From the NCBI GenBank assembly GCA_914767715.1, contig OU612071.1, positions 3,598,001 through 3,658,000 on the forward strand: a DNA stretch of 60,000 nucleotides, in the 5' to 3' direction. The stretch is from Membranipora membranacea. Lineage: Eukaryota > Bryozoa > Gymnolaemata > Cheilostomatida > Membraniporidae. Shown here one piece after another: positions 20,934-32,839 of this stretch. How positions within the stretch are numbered: position 1 is the first letter of the stretch; each line of letters begins with the position of its first letter. The translations under genes and the position numbers were made by a program. The notes under the pieces were generated by a model. That model was not told the DNA's origin. It ran no database searches and saw only the letters and a list, made by a program, of their open reading frames with translations.

Positions 20934-21360
20934 CCATGTTTTTGTAATGGGTTTGCTACTGTGTAAGTTCTATGTATTATATATTTATGGTTCACTCTAG
21001 GCATCTAACATCTAGAAATACAGATTGATTACTATGACTGAGATGAATAAAAGAGTGACAACATATACACAAACTCATGCATCCAGCATACAATCAACAC
21101 TGTATATTTAATTGTAATGTACTAAGCAGGGACATGCCTGGTTCCTCTTACAGGCATGTACCTGCTTTCATCATACTGATTAACTAATCCAGACATCATC
21201 ATCAGTTCATAAGTAAGTTCTTTCTTACTTTTATCCTATCTATTGCACAGGATTATCTTATATAATAAAATAAGGAAAATTTCCAACCCAAAAAACGGCC
21301 AGACTGAATAAGACTAGCTTAGCTGTTGCGAATTCGATCGTGCTAATCAGATTCACCACA
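20934..21360 (-). repeat. Possible 5' LTR of the gypsy element
   Basis: On the minus strand the sequence ...ACAAAAACA is followed by TGGTGCCCTGAGTGAG, the usual layout of an LTR 3' end (CA) and primer-binding site (TGG...). The outer LTR end cannot be fixed. TGTGGTGAATC, whose complement ends at 21360, is one candidate. No second LTR exists in the window for comparison. Confidence 0.35.
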
Positions 21361-22304
21361 TTAGCATCAGCCCCAAGGGCCTGCAGGCCCGGATTTTCCC
21401 ATCTCTGGTATCATCTGCAGCAATAAGAACCCATTCAAAGACCTATTTGGTGGCTGCCAGTCCTCAAACAGGTATCCGGTTGCTTTAAACACACTCAGAC
21501 ACAAATTTCATTGGGATGGATGGGTTTGCAACATATGTTGATTCGTTTTAGGCACTCATCACCGGGATGATAAACCCATCAGGATGTGTTTGCTACGATT
21601 TAAACCCATCAGGACAGTTTTATGGTGATTGGTGGTTGCCATTTGCCAAGTACCCTTCCTTATTGGTATTTGGTAAAAATTCGGTCGCCAAACACCCATT
21701 TGGATAGAATTTTGTTACAGTGGAAGAAACTGTAAAAAAAAAGGCTAGGCCTACAGACTGAGACTGATAACCTACTCATTCAAAGGTCCATTATTTTGAC
21801 CAGAAGTTGTATACTGCACTGCTGGTATGAAAAGTCAGTCATTGATTGAGTACAGACCTTACTTCTTCTACAAGGACAAACGAGGCCTAAAAGCAAAAAT
21901 ATTTTGGTAAAGAAGAGCGGGTTTAGTTGGGTGATTAACTATTTTTAGATGAAAGCACAGAGTTTGATTATTCTTATCAATTTTCATTGGATAATTGAGT
22001 GGAGGGCCTTAAATGACCTTGCTGCTGCTGGTCTGAATAATGAAGAAAAAAAAAAGTTTTTTTGTATACTTCTAACAGCTAAAGAAACGATCAGGAATAA
22101 AAAGTGTCCGAAGTGCAAGATTTAAAACCATTACTAAAACCATAGTTAGAACCAAATTTAAAAGTAGGACGGATATAGAACAACTATACATACTAATAGT
22201 ACACAGCATATACTTTTGTATAGGATAGTACCAATTCCGTTCCTCACAGCATATACTCTCTTAAAGTATATGCACAGTGAGTTCGAATTTCCGTTCCTCA
22301 CAAC
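21361..22304. other. No gene recognised
   Basis: No coding sequence or named element. A short duplicated phrase, CCGTTCCTCACA, occurs near 22239 and 22291 beside copies of AGTATATGC, suggesting a small local duplication. Confidence 0.5.
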
Positions 22305-22786
22305 TTAAATAAATATTTGCTTTGAATTAACAGTGTAGATTAAATTTGTGCAGTATAATATTCCAGGGTGATACATAACCAAATATATTCCTCTTTACTG
22401 TGGCACATTTCTGTTCTGCAGTTTTCCAGGATATTTGAAACTTGTTTCTCTGCTTCTTTTGCCTTTGCTTTACACTTTGCTTTACGCTTAAGTTTCTTTT
22501 CCTTTTATAGAGCAAACATTTTCATTTTTCATTCAGGGTGGGACATTTACTATATTCCTCCTTACTGTATTTCAGTTCTGCAGTTTTTCCAGGATATTTC
22601 AATTGCTTCATTTGCCTTTGGTTTCTTCTGCTTTGCTAGCTCTGCTCTAAATTTTTTTTTCCATTATAGAGCAAATATTTACATTTTTGTTTTTCTTAAA
22701 GCATACAGTCTTGCTCTTTGCTGGTTGGGTCCTAATCCGCACTAGTTACTTTTATTGTGGGGTTGTGACACCACTCTCTTTAGGTT

Positions 22787-23726
22787 GTGATGCCCAGCCC
22801 CATGAGAACCCGCAGCCCACTGGCAAGCCCTAGACTCCCTGGTACAACACCTATCCAAACAAACCAAAACAATTGGCAGAAATGTACCAGAGCCATTGCC
22901 AAGAAGCCAGCGTTGAAATGTAGCTGCTGTTATCTGTCAACCCACACTACAAGCTCACCAGACTGGGCGGACATTACTACTATGTCAAAATTTACTAAAA
23001 TAATAAATAGGACAGGACTCCTATGGTACTGCCCTGACAATTTTTATGGACCAGGAGTTAAACCCTCCTTAGCTCAACTTGAAACAGAACTAGATGCATT
23101 GACAAAAATTGTAACAGAGAGCCACAAAATGACAAAAACATATGCTCAAGTTACAGGGGAATCTAAGGAAGATAGTTCAGAAATCAAGGCCATTGCAAAG
23201 CGTCTTGATGAAAGGACTAAACAGGAATCTCTCACCAGAGAGAAACTAGAGCGCAAACAATCAGCTATATTGCACAACCTTTCAGAAAAGGTTGACACCC
23301 ACAAGGATGTATGTAATATATTGAATTATCTCAAATTTCACCCTAATTCGACCACTAGGATCTCTAGGCTTGGTTCGCTGAAACAAAATGAGGGCCAATC
23401 ACAAATCCAGACCATTCAAAATTCAATTTCACACTGACGTTATGAAAATAGATTTCCTTCGTAAGCTTAATTGTCTGAATTCGCCAAACAAAGAAGGAAT
23501 GTTTGCCACGCTGGACCTCACCAAAGACGAATAAAAGAAAAAGTTCATCATGAGGCGTGCAAGGAGGTCACTAGCTGAAAAATTTCCAGATAATAAACAT
23601 AGAGTTCGTAGTGGTGAACTACAACGTCGCACCAGTGATAACCAAACTTGGTGCAATATTGATAATAATGATGAACCAATAACTACAGCTGCAAAGAATG
23701 CCACTGTTCAAAGTGAATCATCCTAA
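22787..23726 (+). pseudogene. LINE ORF1, PHD-like finger plus coiled coil
   Basis: The N-terminus is proline/serine-rich. A cysteine-rich PHD-like region follows (CTRAI, CSCC, TGLLWYCP). This copy has lost the following KCQPKLP that is present at ~43200, removing the last zinc-ligand pair. A lysine/glutamate-rich coiled-coil stretch follows (residues ~90-165), then NKEGMFATLDLTKDE and RRARRSLAEKFPDNK. The frame shifts at 23430, and the stop at 23532 replaces a Gln/Glu codon. It is an RNA-binding chaperone-type ORF1 of CR1-like elements, non-functional here. Confidence 0.7.
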
Positions 23727-23779
23727 TAACTAATATAAATACATATTTTCTGACTACATAGGTATGAAGAAGGCAGATA

Positions 23780-24600
23780 ATGAATAACAAGCACTTAATT
23801 AAAATAATGAACTGGAGTTGCAATGGTATCAGGGAAAAAAACATCAACTGGAAGTTGCCCTAAACCAGCACAAACCTGATATCTTTGCAATAATTGAAAC
23901 CAAATCGATCCCGTGTATTACTGATAAAGAAATATGAATAAATTACACTCTCTTTAGGTTAGACTGCACAGGTTCTGTAGGACGTGGAGGTGGTGTGCTA
24001 ATTGGCGTTCTTGACTCCTTGTACATTGTTGTTACCCAAGTCTTACCTGCTGTAACAGGTGAATTGTTCTAATTTGCTGCTAGTGTTGGCGGCTTTCCAT
24101 TCGATCTTACTGTATGTTGAATGTTGATGACTTCATCACATGGTGCAAGAATGTGTCATCGTGCAGAAAAGTCATTGTTGGCGATTTCAACTTACCTGAT
24201 ATAGATTGGACTACATGTAATTTAAAAAAAGGCAAGACATCCATATGCATGAATCATTTCTGGCCTTCATAGATTCCACTGACTTACAGCAGCATGTCAA
24301 ATTCCCAACACATCGGCAAGGCAATACTCTCGATCTTGTCCTTTCAAACCTTGACCTCTACACTCCAACGAGCCAACCAAGTTGTTCTGACCACTATGTT
24401 CTTACCGATATAATACTCTTTGATCTTTTCTCAAAAGACCCTGTTTCCCATACAAATGAGAATAATATCACCATCCCATTTTATATATTCAAAAAAGCAA
24501 ATATCCCAGACATCATGGTAGACTGCTTTGATCTTGAGAAAGATGTATGCCAACTTATTGAAAACAAAGCCCCAGTTGACAGGGTATGAGAAACTTTTAA
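23780..24600 (+). pseudogene. LINE ORF2, APE endonuclease domain only
   Basis: Blocks in order: MNNKHLIKIMNWSCNGI (first catalytic region), PDIFAIIETKS, GRGGGVLIGV, VIVGDFNLPDIDW, FPTHRQGNTLDLVLSN and SCSDHYVLTDI (the SDH catalytic motif). This is a complete series of APE-type endonuclease motifs, spread over at least three frames with stops at 23936 and 24070. The RT domain that should follow is absent. Confidence 0.75.
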
Positions 24601-24667
24601 AAAGTGAATCCACCGCACCGCTAGTGCAAATATGCCTAGTCGATTACGGAAAACCACCTCAGGCCCT

Positions 24668-24708
24668 TGGCAAGGGAAAGGGCAAGGGCAAGGGCAGGGG
24701 CAAGAGCT
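24668..24708. repeat. (GGCAAG)n microsatellite
   Basis: GGCAAGGGAAAGGGCAAGG-type hexamer repeats with minor changes, directly after the truncated LINE. Confidence 0.8.
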
Positions 24709-24732
24709 AGGTTTATTATTTCAATCCATGTA

Positions 24733-25250
24733 TCAACAGGCGATAATATTGGATTGGTACATAAAAATGAAAAAATTAAAATTTGTTGAAAGCTGACATG
24801 CAGTAAGGAAAAAAGCTCTTTTAACACTTTTGAGTCCTCCACTTAGGTGGGCCATAGATGGTTTGTAGGCGAGGGGATACCCTTGCACAGCTAAAAACAA
24901 CACAACTAAAAAGAGGATGGTCTTCATTGGACGCAATATTGTTGAAAACATTTTTTGAGATCTAAGAAATGAAATCACAGAGAGTAGGCAGCTCTAAAAA
25001 TTCAACTGTTTCAGTTTCGATTATTTTTGTGGCTGAATCCTGTACATGTTCTAACTTGCGCTTCGATGTGTTTGATAAAAATTGGGAAAATACAGGGGAG
25101 GCATAGGATAATACAGAACGTATGTTTATACAATAGTAAGTCAAGCCAACGTTGTCCATTCCGATTTTTCGTAGTTGGCGCATTAAAACAATTTTGAGTT
25201 GCATTTCTAGACTAAATGTTCTACACGATCTAAAAAGGTAAGATGGTTAT
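24733..25250 (-). pseudogene. LINE reverse-transcriptase C-terminal remnant
   Basis: The minus-strand frame 24962-25204 reads YYCINIRSVLSYASPVF, then LEHVQDSATKII and ELPTLCDFIS. In the next frame it continues CQKMFSTILRP-like (24733-24978). This is the thumb/C-terminal region of CR1/L2-type RT, normally preceded by the catalytic core, which is missing. It is oriented opposite to the LINE at 22305. Confidence 0.65.
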
Positions 25251-25289
25251 CAACTAAAATTCCTTAAAATTTAACAGATTCGACAGGAT

Positions 25290-26640
25290 TTATCAACTAT
25301 CAGCTTCATGTGACTGATTCTGACTCTTAGACTGACTCTCATGGTCTACCAGAAGCTGTTAACAGTGTGCTCATGCTTGCTGTGAAGACTAGAAGCGTGA
25401 GGTTATATCGAAGAGTATTTATCCATTGAAGAGAAAAAGTGGAAGCAAGTTTTGCTTCAAACTTTGCACTTGGACAATTCACATGTGGGTATGAGAGTGG
25501 AGCATAAGCTTTCTATGGTTACAAGTGTAAGTCATGTACATACCATTCACGATCGTGATGTCATATCTTTCTATGCAGTCTAGCGCTAACTTCAAGCCTG
25601 TTTGCCAAAGAAGGCCTTTTTTGCCCCTTATTATGAAGAGCACAAAGGACCTATGATTATTCTTTCGTCCGATGTATGCTCTCAGGGATGATGGAGTTAG
25701 ATAGTGCTTGATGGAGTTTACAAAAAAACCTCAAAACATTTTTCAATCTCACTTATATCAGTCTACTGCTGTGTTTGTTATGACCTTGCATATCCTACAA
25801 CTATGAGTGCAGACTGGCACTGCAAATTTTGTTAAACATTATGATAAACACAGCTTATGACTGATAAGAGTAATCTTTTCTTGGCAGGCATTCTGCAGTA
25901 TTTTCCAAATTACCGTAATTGTATTTAATAAAACAAATCATTACATATGAGTACCAATCTTTAGCAGCGTCAGCCAATCAAAATGATCCTAAATGACAAC
26001 ATAGTGCAGGTTATTAGAGTAACATTCTCAGATCTCTTTGCGATTCCTCCACACGCAAATCTAATCAGAAGTAACTACCTGACCATAACATGAACTGGCA
26101 TAAGCGTAATTTTTAAAGCAGCAGATATTGCCATTCGTTTTGAAATGTGGTGCATGATGTGACCGTTTGTTGCCAACCAACATCTCTGAACGTAGAGAAT
26201 GTATTGCATAGATTAGTACTGCCATTGCCACTTTCGATTTGATGCATTCCTATCGACGGTTAGTTAAAACAACTTATTGGAGATTTTAATTCATATTTAG
26301 TATAATTGAAATCCAAACTGAACTTTTAGAAGCTGAATCTTCAACTTTTTTGTTGGTGTGGCGAGAAAGCTGTAAAGTCTTTTAATTGTTGAATAAGTGT
26401 TGATTCCTGGACCGAATTTTCAATAAAACTCCAGGGTAGCATTTAAACCAGATTGCTGTAAGTGAATGATGTTGGAATTTTAAAAAATTGTCATCTGGTC
26501 CTAACGATCGCCTAAAGTAATGTTTATTTTTATATGATTATCACTCATGACGTGAATTGATAATTTCATTATGTCAGGCTTGACGGTACTCATCATATAA
26601 GCACGCATTGTGGTTGAAAATCTCACAAATATCTGCCTTA
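25290..26640 (+). repeat. R1-family segment (copy B)
   Basis: Bases 25290-25460 and 25890-26640 match 36350-37260 in direct orientation. The intervening 25460-25870 matches 541-900 inverted and is absent at 36500. A third diverged version of the second half lies at 37590-38345. The short frames found here are not conserved between copies. Confidence 0.75.
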
Positions 26641-27290
26641 GTGTTCTATTTCAACCATTGATATATACTCAGGGTGTTAAAGGGCAACCAAGGTTTCACA
26701 TAGCTCAGAAGCTAACTTATAATGCAGTATTACACCCTTATGACCCAGCTTTTGACCCAGAATAATCCAGATTGTACAATATCAGATGTTATTTATCAAA
26801 TATACATACATTCCATCAATGTGATACAATAATTTATGTCAGAAAACAGGTGAAATATGAAGAGGTGTTTTACACAAATGGCACACTGATTTCTGTCAGT
26901 CAATTAAACAATTAATTGCGCATGTGCAGTGACCTGGAAAATGATAGGGAACGGCTAATAACGAGGATTAACGAGTAGTGTCATATTGTTTATTATGCTG
27001 TGCTGGCTGTGCGGTACATTTATCAAATACAGATTGGCTGTTTCCGGTTTCCTGCTTGAGATCATGTGGATCTTAGTCTAATATTGGGATGTATGGTTGG
27101 TAAGTGTATAATTGTCTGTTTGCGATGGTTAATAATATTATGTTTATTTTATCGATTGAATTGATTAGCCACAAAACAACAACCTGTACGTTCAAAGCAT
27201 GAACATAAAAGAAAGGATATAATTGTAAACAATACAAGGTTGTTGTAACAAACAACCTGATTGGCTGTTAGAGTGTTTGCAGCTGCAGAC
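26641..27290. other. No gene recognised
   Basis: No coding sequence or repeat recognised before the first exon-like region of the downstream gene. Confidence 0.5.
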
Positions 27291-27491
27291 AACTCTCTGT
27301 GGTATTGTGTAAGATAACTCCTGTACACTACAGTAAGTATGAGCACCCCTGATATGAAAATAAGTCAGAATATCTCGGTATAACTTTCTTTCCTCATGTG
27401 TATCTGAAAGTTTGAGACTGTGGTGGAATTAGTTTTCCTAACATTATCCTTTGAAAAATTGAATAGTACACCATTTATCTACTTTGTTTAG

Positions 27492-28505
27492 TATCTGCTA
27501 AGTTGCATTTTTACCATGCATGAGTGTGATGATGGGATGGAAGTTGATGGTACCAGTCGTGAGCCTGCCAATATGAATGATAATGATGACATTGATTGTG
27601 GTGAGAGTGAGAGTGAATGTGCTGATCAGCATGCTGTTGTTGCTAAATCTGTGAGAGGTGAAGGGAGTAGTAGTATAGGACCCAGACCTTATTCATTTGC
27701 CCCTGTGAAGGCCTGCTCTGGGAAATATATGCCACTTTCAACCCCAACCTTGTCCCAGGGAGTTTTATTTGCCCTGGCTGAAGAAGAGGAGGATGAGGGT
27801 GATGACAGGGATAGTAGTAGTGGTAGTGGTAGTGGTAGTGGTGGTGGTGGTGGTGGTGGTGGTGGTGGTGGTGGTGGTGGTGGTGGTGGTGGTGGTGGTG
27901 GTGGTGGTAGTGGTAGTGGTAGTGGTAGTGGTAGTGGTAGTGGTAGTGGTAGTGGTAGTGGTAGTGGTAGTGGTAGTGGTAGTGGTTGTGGTAGTGGTAG
28001 TGGTAGTGGTAGCAGTAGTAGTAGCAGCAGTACAACAACATCTTTCAATACCAGTGTAAATCTCATGGATGGCCCAATAAATATGCCTGGTTGTCTGTGT
28101 GGTCGACGCCCATGTATGGAGAAAGAATGTGAGAATCTGTGTTGCCTGCAAGAAAACTTTGATGGTGTTGAATTTGTGCCTGGCCCTGATTCTTGTGTGT
28201 GTATGTCTGTGGAGATCCAACACATTCTTGACCCCATCACGCTTGGCCTGGCATCGCAGCGTCAGCAGATGTTGAAAGGCTTGAAGGACCAGCTGTCATT
28301 TAAAGTTATTAAGAACCGAGAGTACCGCCACCACGCTTACGTTTGTTATATGCAGCTGGTCCATGGGTTGATAGGTTAAAGACACCGTAAAGTGATTCCA
28401 TCATGTGTGTTCAACTATATTAGGCAGTTGTGGCCAGTCCCTAATGGGCGATACGTTGGATTCTGTGCGCCTGAACAGGTAGAGACAATGCAATCGATTG
28501 AATGA
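27492..28505 (+). pseudogene. P2X7 C-terminal-like domain protein with in-frame stop
   Basis: A 5' exon ends at 27332 (CA|GTAAGT) and the coding exon begins at 27492 after TTTGTTTAG. ATG is at 27516. Residues ~1-98 are acidic and end in EEEEDEGDDRD. Residues ~99-171 are a Gly/Ser tract encoded by GGT/AGT repeats. A Cys cluster follows (CLCGRRPCMEKECENLCC, then CVCM), then EYRHHAYVCYMQLVHG, TAA at 28377-28379, and in the same frame KVIPSCVFNYIRQLWP and GRYVGF up to TGA at 28503-28505. The blocks on both sides of the stop match the zinc-binding P2RX7_C module that occurs as stand-alone proteins in many marine invertebrates. There is no P2X channel domain. One stop in an otherwise intact frame suggests a young pseudogene, an allele or an error. 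Confidence 0.7.
27812..28030. repeat. GGT / GGTAGT microsatellite inside coding exon
   Basis: About 220 bases of GGTAGT flanking a purer GGT core (27839-27907), encoding poly-Gly and (Gly-Ser)n. It keeps the reading frame because both units are multiples of three. Expansion would lengthen a flexible linker. Confidence 0.9.
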
Positions 28506-28616
28506 TCATGTGATTGATATGAAGTGAGTGAGTGGCTGTTGTTCTGATTTTATATAAATATTTACATTGATGGAAACGATTGAATGATCATCTGATTGAC
28601 ATGAAAATTATAATAT

Positions 28617-28662
28617 TACATATATATATACATAATACATAATATATATATAATACAGTAAA
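28617..28662. repeat. AT-rich simple repeat
   Basis: Imperfect (AT)n with ATACATAATA variants, between the P2RX7_C-like gene and the gag remnant. Confidence 0.7.
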
Positions 28663-28804
28663 CATAAATTCAATGCTGATAAATTGAAGCAAGTCCACCG
28701 AGATTTAACTCAAAGAACTGTTGATCACACCTCAATAGACATTTTTTGCGGTAATAAATTGTTGCTATCTGTATTGATAACCCATATCCGTTTGTTTGAG
28801 TGTT

Positions 28805-30265
28805 ATGAATAGAGGTGCTAAATCAGCATTAAAGTGGTCGTTACTAGGCGTGCAGAAACAGAAAAATTCAGGAATAATGGGAGCTTCAGAAAGTCACATA
28901 GATGACCAACATGACATGCAGAAAGATCAAGACGACCCAGCAAGTGCATCACAGGGAGCCAGCAATATGGATGCGGATTTGAGGAGAAGTGAGATCAGAG
29001 TGAAGACACATAACCTTGATTTAAATGAATACTTAGTCATGAGTGAATGGAATCCTGAAGAGACGACAAAATGAGATGAGGAATGGGAAAAGAGAGAAAA
29101 TTTCCTCACACAGAGAGTCAAGTCACAAGAAATTGATTATATTATGCATAGAGCACGAGGACTTGAGGAAGATTTAGACCAATACAGACAGAAATCAAGA
29201 ATATATGAACAGGATAATGAAGATATGAGGTGCACAGCTATATCTTATGAGCGTGATTTTGTTATGGAGCTGGAAGACAGGGAGAGACAATTTCAAGAAT
29301 TTAGAAACAAAGAAATGATGAAATTAAGACAGACAGCTGCATACCAAGGTGAGGATATCAGAACACCAATTCCAAGAAGTTTTGATCCTGTTACCTTCCG
29401 AAGAAGGAGAAGCCGAACACCATGACTGTTGATATCAGGAAGGACGGAGATACAGAGATAGCCAGTAAAGAAAAAGACAGCCACAGAAGTGAGACCAGAC
29501 AGGGGGATATAAGCCATGAAAGGAAGGGAACATATGGAAGTACAGAACTCGATGGAGAAGAGAGGAGCAAAGTCACAACCACAAGACATACCCCAATTCA
29601 AGACGAGAGAAGATCCAAGGATCATATTATCCAGGCGTAGAGCTTATCCAGATAATGGGTATGAGGAGCGATATAGACCTACACTCAGACAACGACTAAG
29701 GTTTAATGACTATGATAGTTATTATGACGCAGACCAGGAGTACAATGATAACATGGCAGGCATAAGAGAATTCGAGAGAGATAGGCCACGCCTCCAAAAT
29801 GCTTCACAGGATAATAGAGGGCAACAACCTGCACAAGCCGATCAAAATATGAATAATGGGATAATAAATGTAGCTATGAAACTACCAGAGATGGAGAAAT
29901 GGACAAACTCTCCAAACAATGCTAACACATGGATGGAATTTAAGGAAAACTATGAACTACAATGTAGAGCGCTATCAGTCCCTATATCAACATGGAGCAA
30001 ACTAATCCCATTATATCTTAACGATGGAGCATTAGTCATATATAAAAATACAGTTGAAAGACAACCACTGCCACTTATACAAGAATTGAACAAGGAATTC
30101 CAGAGTGCAGGCACATCATCTTCAATTGAACTATACAGCAGACAAAAGCTTCCAACTTAATCAGTAGGAAAGTTTCATGCAGTGATAACTTCAATGGCAA
30201 AAAGAACTTATCCTGATATGGAATACACAGCCAGAGATAAGGTTATATTAGGCACATTTTTGGCA
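28805..30265 (+). pseudogene. Decayed retrotransposon gag
   Basis: Several open pieces read as one protein. The N-terminal piece (28805-29074) ends at TGA and continues in the same frame as DEEWEKRENFLTQRV to 29425, with a strongly charged coiled coil (REFQEF-like, LEDRERQFQEFRNKE). After two frame changes (29422-29640, 29516-30160) a capsid-like region follows: KLPEMEKWTNSPNNANTWME, FKENYELQCRALSVP, LIPLYLNDGALVIY. After an in-frame TAA at 30158-30160 it continues SVGKFHAVITSMAKRTYPDM to about 30265. The layout resembles an LTR-retrotransposon Gag. No zinc knuckle, protease or RT follows. Confidence 0.6.
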
Positions 30266-31560
30266 ACTATGGTACTATACAACTATGGACTTTTTTTTAT
30301 GTAAATCAAGGATTGTTTACCTATCAATCAGCACTTGGCTAATTTTCGTCTTCTCAAAAAACTTCCACCTCTTGAGCCAACAATATTAAGACGGTTGTTC
30401 AAGCACTACTGATATCTGCCTTATGAAAACAATAAAGTGTTTTCACTGTGAATCAAGGGTTTACAGTGAGCAGTGTACTCAAGCAATACAGCCGTCCTGA
30501 CACTATTGCTAATAAAACTTATGTTGCAATTCTTGACGATAGGTTCACAGGAGCCGGCTACATTTTATTTTTGTTACCTATGTATTTTAAGGAGCGGAAA
30601 TATAATCGCATAACTGGATCTCAACTCAAGTTAACAGCAGGAGGTAGAACAACCTTTGAACAAAAAATGATTCTACCTCACATCACATCTAGAAGCTAAG
30701 GTAAAAAGCTTGCAAAACAAATCTGTTGGAGGAATATGTTATTCGTATAACAAGCAAGTAGATATACAAACACGGGGGGAGGAAGGGGGGTTATGGCTTT
30801 CTTGTAATGGATGTCAACTGGTTAGACCTATGACATCACCCTACACATATTTTACAAGCAGACTCTTCTTTAAATAAAACATAGATGCTGAAATAGATAT
30901 AACACTACAGAAATAACCTATAGTTACCCTAGAGGAGTAATATTTGGCTTAGTTTAGCTAGTTTATGGGTGACTTAATGTTAGCTAGCACTAACTTTTGG
31001 CAAGCTGAGGTGAGAGTCTAAATGAAGTAAGGCTTGAATGTCACCTGTCTTAGGAGTGTGTGAAATGGTGAACATCTCCTCCAGCAAACTATTTACTCCT
31101 CTAGAGTTTTCAAGGTTTTGAACTATCCTTCACCTTTCATAAGTCTTCCTGGAATAGTATTTGATGGTAGTGTGCTTCTCTTGCCACATCATCAGAATTT
31201 TCCAATATATAATAGTAAGCTCTCTATTTCATTAGCTTGAGCCGCTTGGTACAAGCCAGCTGAAAAAAAAGCGAATGGAGCATCTGTAATTCATAAACAC
31301 TGAACAGTAAAGAGTAACCAAGCTGTCACCTTGTTTCGTTGTCATCATCACTACTAGATGTATCTTCATTCTAAATACATAAATGATAGTTTGATAACAC
31401 TGCTATCACAACACATTGACACTACTAATAATGCTAACAGCAGTGTTAAGCCTTGCTAGTAGTAACAGCAATCCAGTCCCACTAGCATTAAAAGGCTGAT
31501 GAGTAACTGGCATGCTTTAAATGTAGTGATTTGGTTCACAGTCCTTCTGTAGTTGGTGCA
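30266..31560. other. No confident gene
   Basis: One open frame (30448-30699, 83 codons) contains SVLKQYSRPDTIANKTYVAI. It looks coding by composition but matches no family I know and has no start context or splice support. It could be a further retrotransposon fragment. The rest shows nothing recognisable. Confidence 0.4.
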
Positions 31561-31635
31561 AGTCCAGTGGTCGAGTGCCCCAGTGGTCGAGGCCTATCTT
31601 AGGCTTTGACCACTGGGGCACTCGACCACTGGACT
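31561..31635. repeat. Perfect 28-bp-arm hairpin
   Basis: Bases 31561-31588 and 31608-31635 are perfect reverse complements. The 19-base loop holds further pairing (CCTA with TAGG). Each arm contains a direct repeat of CCAGTGGTCGAG-like text. As RNA this would be a stem of more than 30 bp. No TA or other target-site duplication was seen. Confidence 0.85.
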
Positions 31636-31639
31636 GTAA

Positions 31640-32839
31640 TAGCGAAGTTACTCCTTGCTGAAAGTAAGGTCAACAATTACATAGACCTATTTTTTTACAT
31701 AAACCCAATCTTTTTAAATTATTGATTTTCTAATAATATTGATAACCTACCATCACATTGAAACACCTGGGATGAGGATAGGCTACTAGTACTAGAAGAG
31801 ACACTAGTATGTTCATGGAACAAACAAATAAATGTACTTGTAGTAAACAAAAACATTGAAACCTGAAAGTGAAGTAAACAATCACAATCATTCATCTTAA
31901 CACTCACATTTTTCCTGGTATGGGCTTTTTGTGCAGCTACTAGTTTTGTTATGCAAATCTCAGATCGCAGATTTTGTGAGCATACAAAGAATGTGCATTT
32001 CTATTGTCATCATTCTCCATTCTATCACAATAATTATATATCCCATGATCATAATAATGATGATCATAATGATTATATATAGCATTATGATGGTAGCTAA
32101 TCTCTCTGATCCAGAGTAATTGATCAGTAGCTTCCTGCTGCTCAGGCTGTTTGTCTAGCAAAACCCAATCCTCAGCTTTGCTCGGAGCATTGTCAAGTTG
32201 CTGTTGTGACAATTTAATCAGTGGATTTTATCAAATGCTCAGTGTTGTGGGAATTGATGCAGCAAGCCTCATGGTTGGCGGCCATCTTTTATAAACAAAA
32301 ATGCTCTGCACTGTCATTGGCTAATCATCAAAATTATCCATTTTGATTGGCTAAATGTTGCAAAGTAACTTTTGCAAGTTAGTTCCGCAGAAATATTGTA
32401 GAATCTGCATCAGAGAATAATTTTAGCAAAACATTATTTATTGCCCCACTTATGGGATAGTACCACTTTAAAAATCCAAACAATAATAAATATCATTTAA
32501 TTTTTTGCTATTAATTTTCTCTGTTCATCACCCTTACACACAATGAAACAATAGTGAGGTGCTGCTGCTGGCCTATTAGTGATGATAAAAATCTGGTAAG
32601 CTTGAAGGGACTCAAAAGTATTGAAATAAACCAAAATTTCAATGACTAATTGCATAATACGTCGATAATACTGAGGTCAAAGTTGAACAAAGTGCCTTAT
32701 TTTGTTAGTTGAATTTTTATAGTCTTACCATTTCGGTTTGATGATGCTAGGTAAATAAGCAGCCTGGGATATATTGTACTAAAATATAGGTTATCAGAAT
32801 CAGGAGGAGATAATGAACAAATAAGTGAGTGCATTTAGA
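31640..32839. other. No gene recognised
   Basis: AT-rich, without recognised coding sequence or repeat. A run of ATGATCATAATGAT-like text lies around 32045-32090. Confidence 0.5.

Larger units (their letters stand above)
17812..20937 (-). mobile_element. Decayed Ty3/gypsy retrotransposon, truncated at its 3' end
   Basis: On the minus strand the order is a putative primer-binding site (TGGTGCCCTGAGTGAG, just below 20936), gag, zinc knuckle, protease and reverse transcriptase. RNase H, integrase and the 3' LTR are absent. The element stops in the RT connection region at the edge of the DNA transposon (17811). Gag contains a local inversion: 19298-19337 is the reverse complement of about 20097-20135. 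Frameshifts are frequent. It is a dead copy. Confidence 0.8.
22305..24600 (+). mobile_element. CR1/L2-like LINE, copy 1 (5' half only)
   Basis: Colinear with the copy at 42292. It comprises a 5' UTR with two partial repeats of a TTATAGAGCAAAnATTT unit (22497 and ~22660), ORF1 (22787-23726), then the endonuclease part of ORF2 (23780-24600). Reverse transcriptase is missing; similarity ends shortly after the endonuclease and is followed by a (GGCAAG)n tract. Stops and frameshifts occur in both ORFs. Confidence 0.8.

Noticed and set aside
22368-22745. Phenylalanine-rich frames upstream of the LINE ORF1 (also 42427-42846)
   Set aside because: They translate the repeated, T-rich 5' UTR of the LINE. 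Composition is low-complexity and no domain is present.
24528-24710. Glycine/lysine-rich C-terminus (GKGKGKG) as a nucleic-acid-binding protein
   Set aside because: It is a translated (GGCAAG)n microsatellite after a truncated LINE.
27643-28240. Long frames encoding poly-His/Tyr, poly-Leu/Pro, poly-Thr and poly-Val
   Set aside because: All are alternative frames of the GGT/GGTAGT microsatellite. Only the + frame starting at 27516 joins a recognisable domain.
29293-29625. Minus-strand hydrophobic frames (110 and 63 codons)
   Set aside because: They are antisense to the charged gag sequence. Hydrophobicity arises from complementing Glu/Arg-rich codons.
31561-31635. Calling this hairpin a microRNA gene
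   Set aside because: Perfect arms without mismatches, internal direct repeats and a 19-base loop are atypical for animal microRNA precursors. Recorded only as a hairpin.
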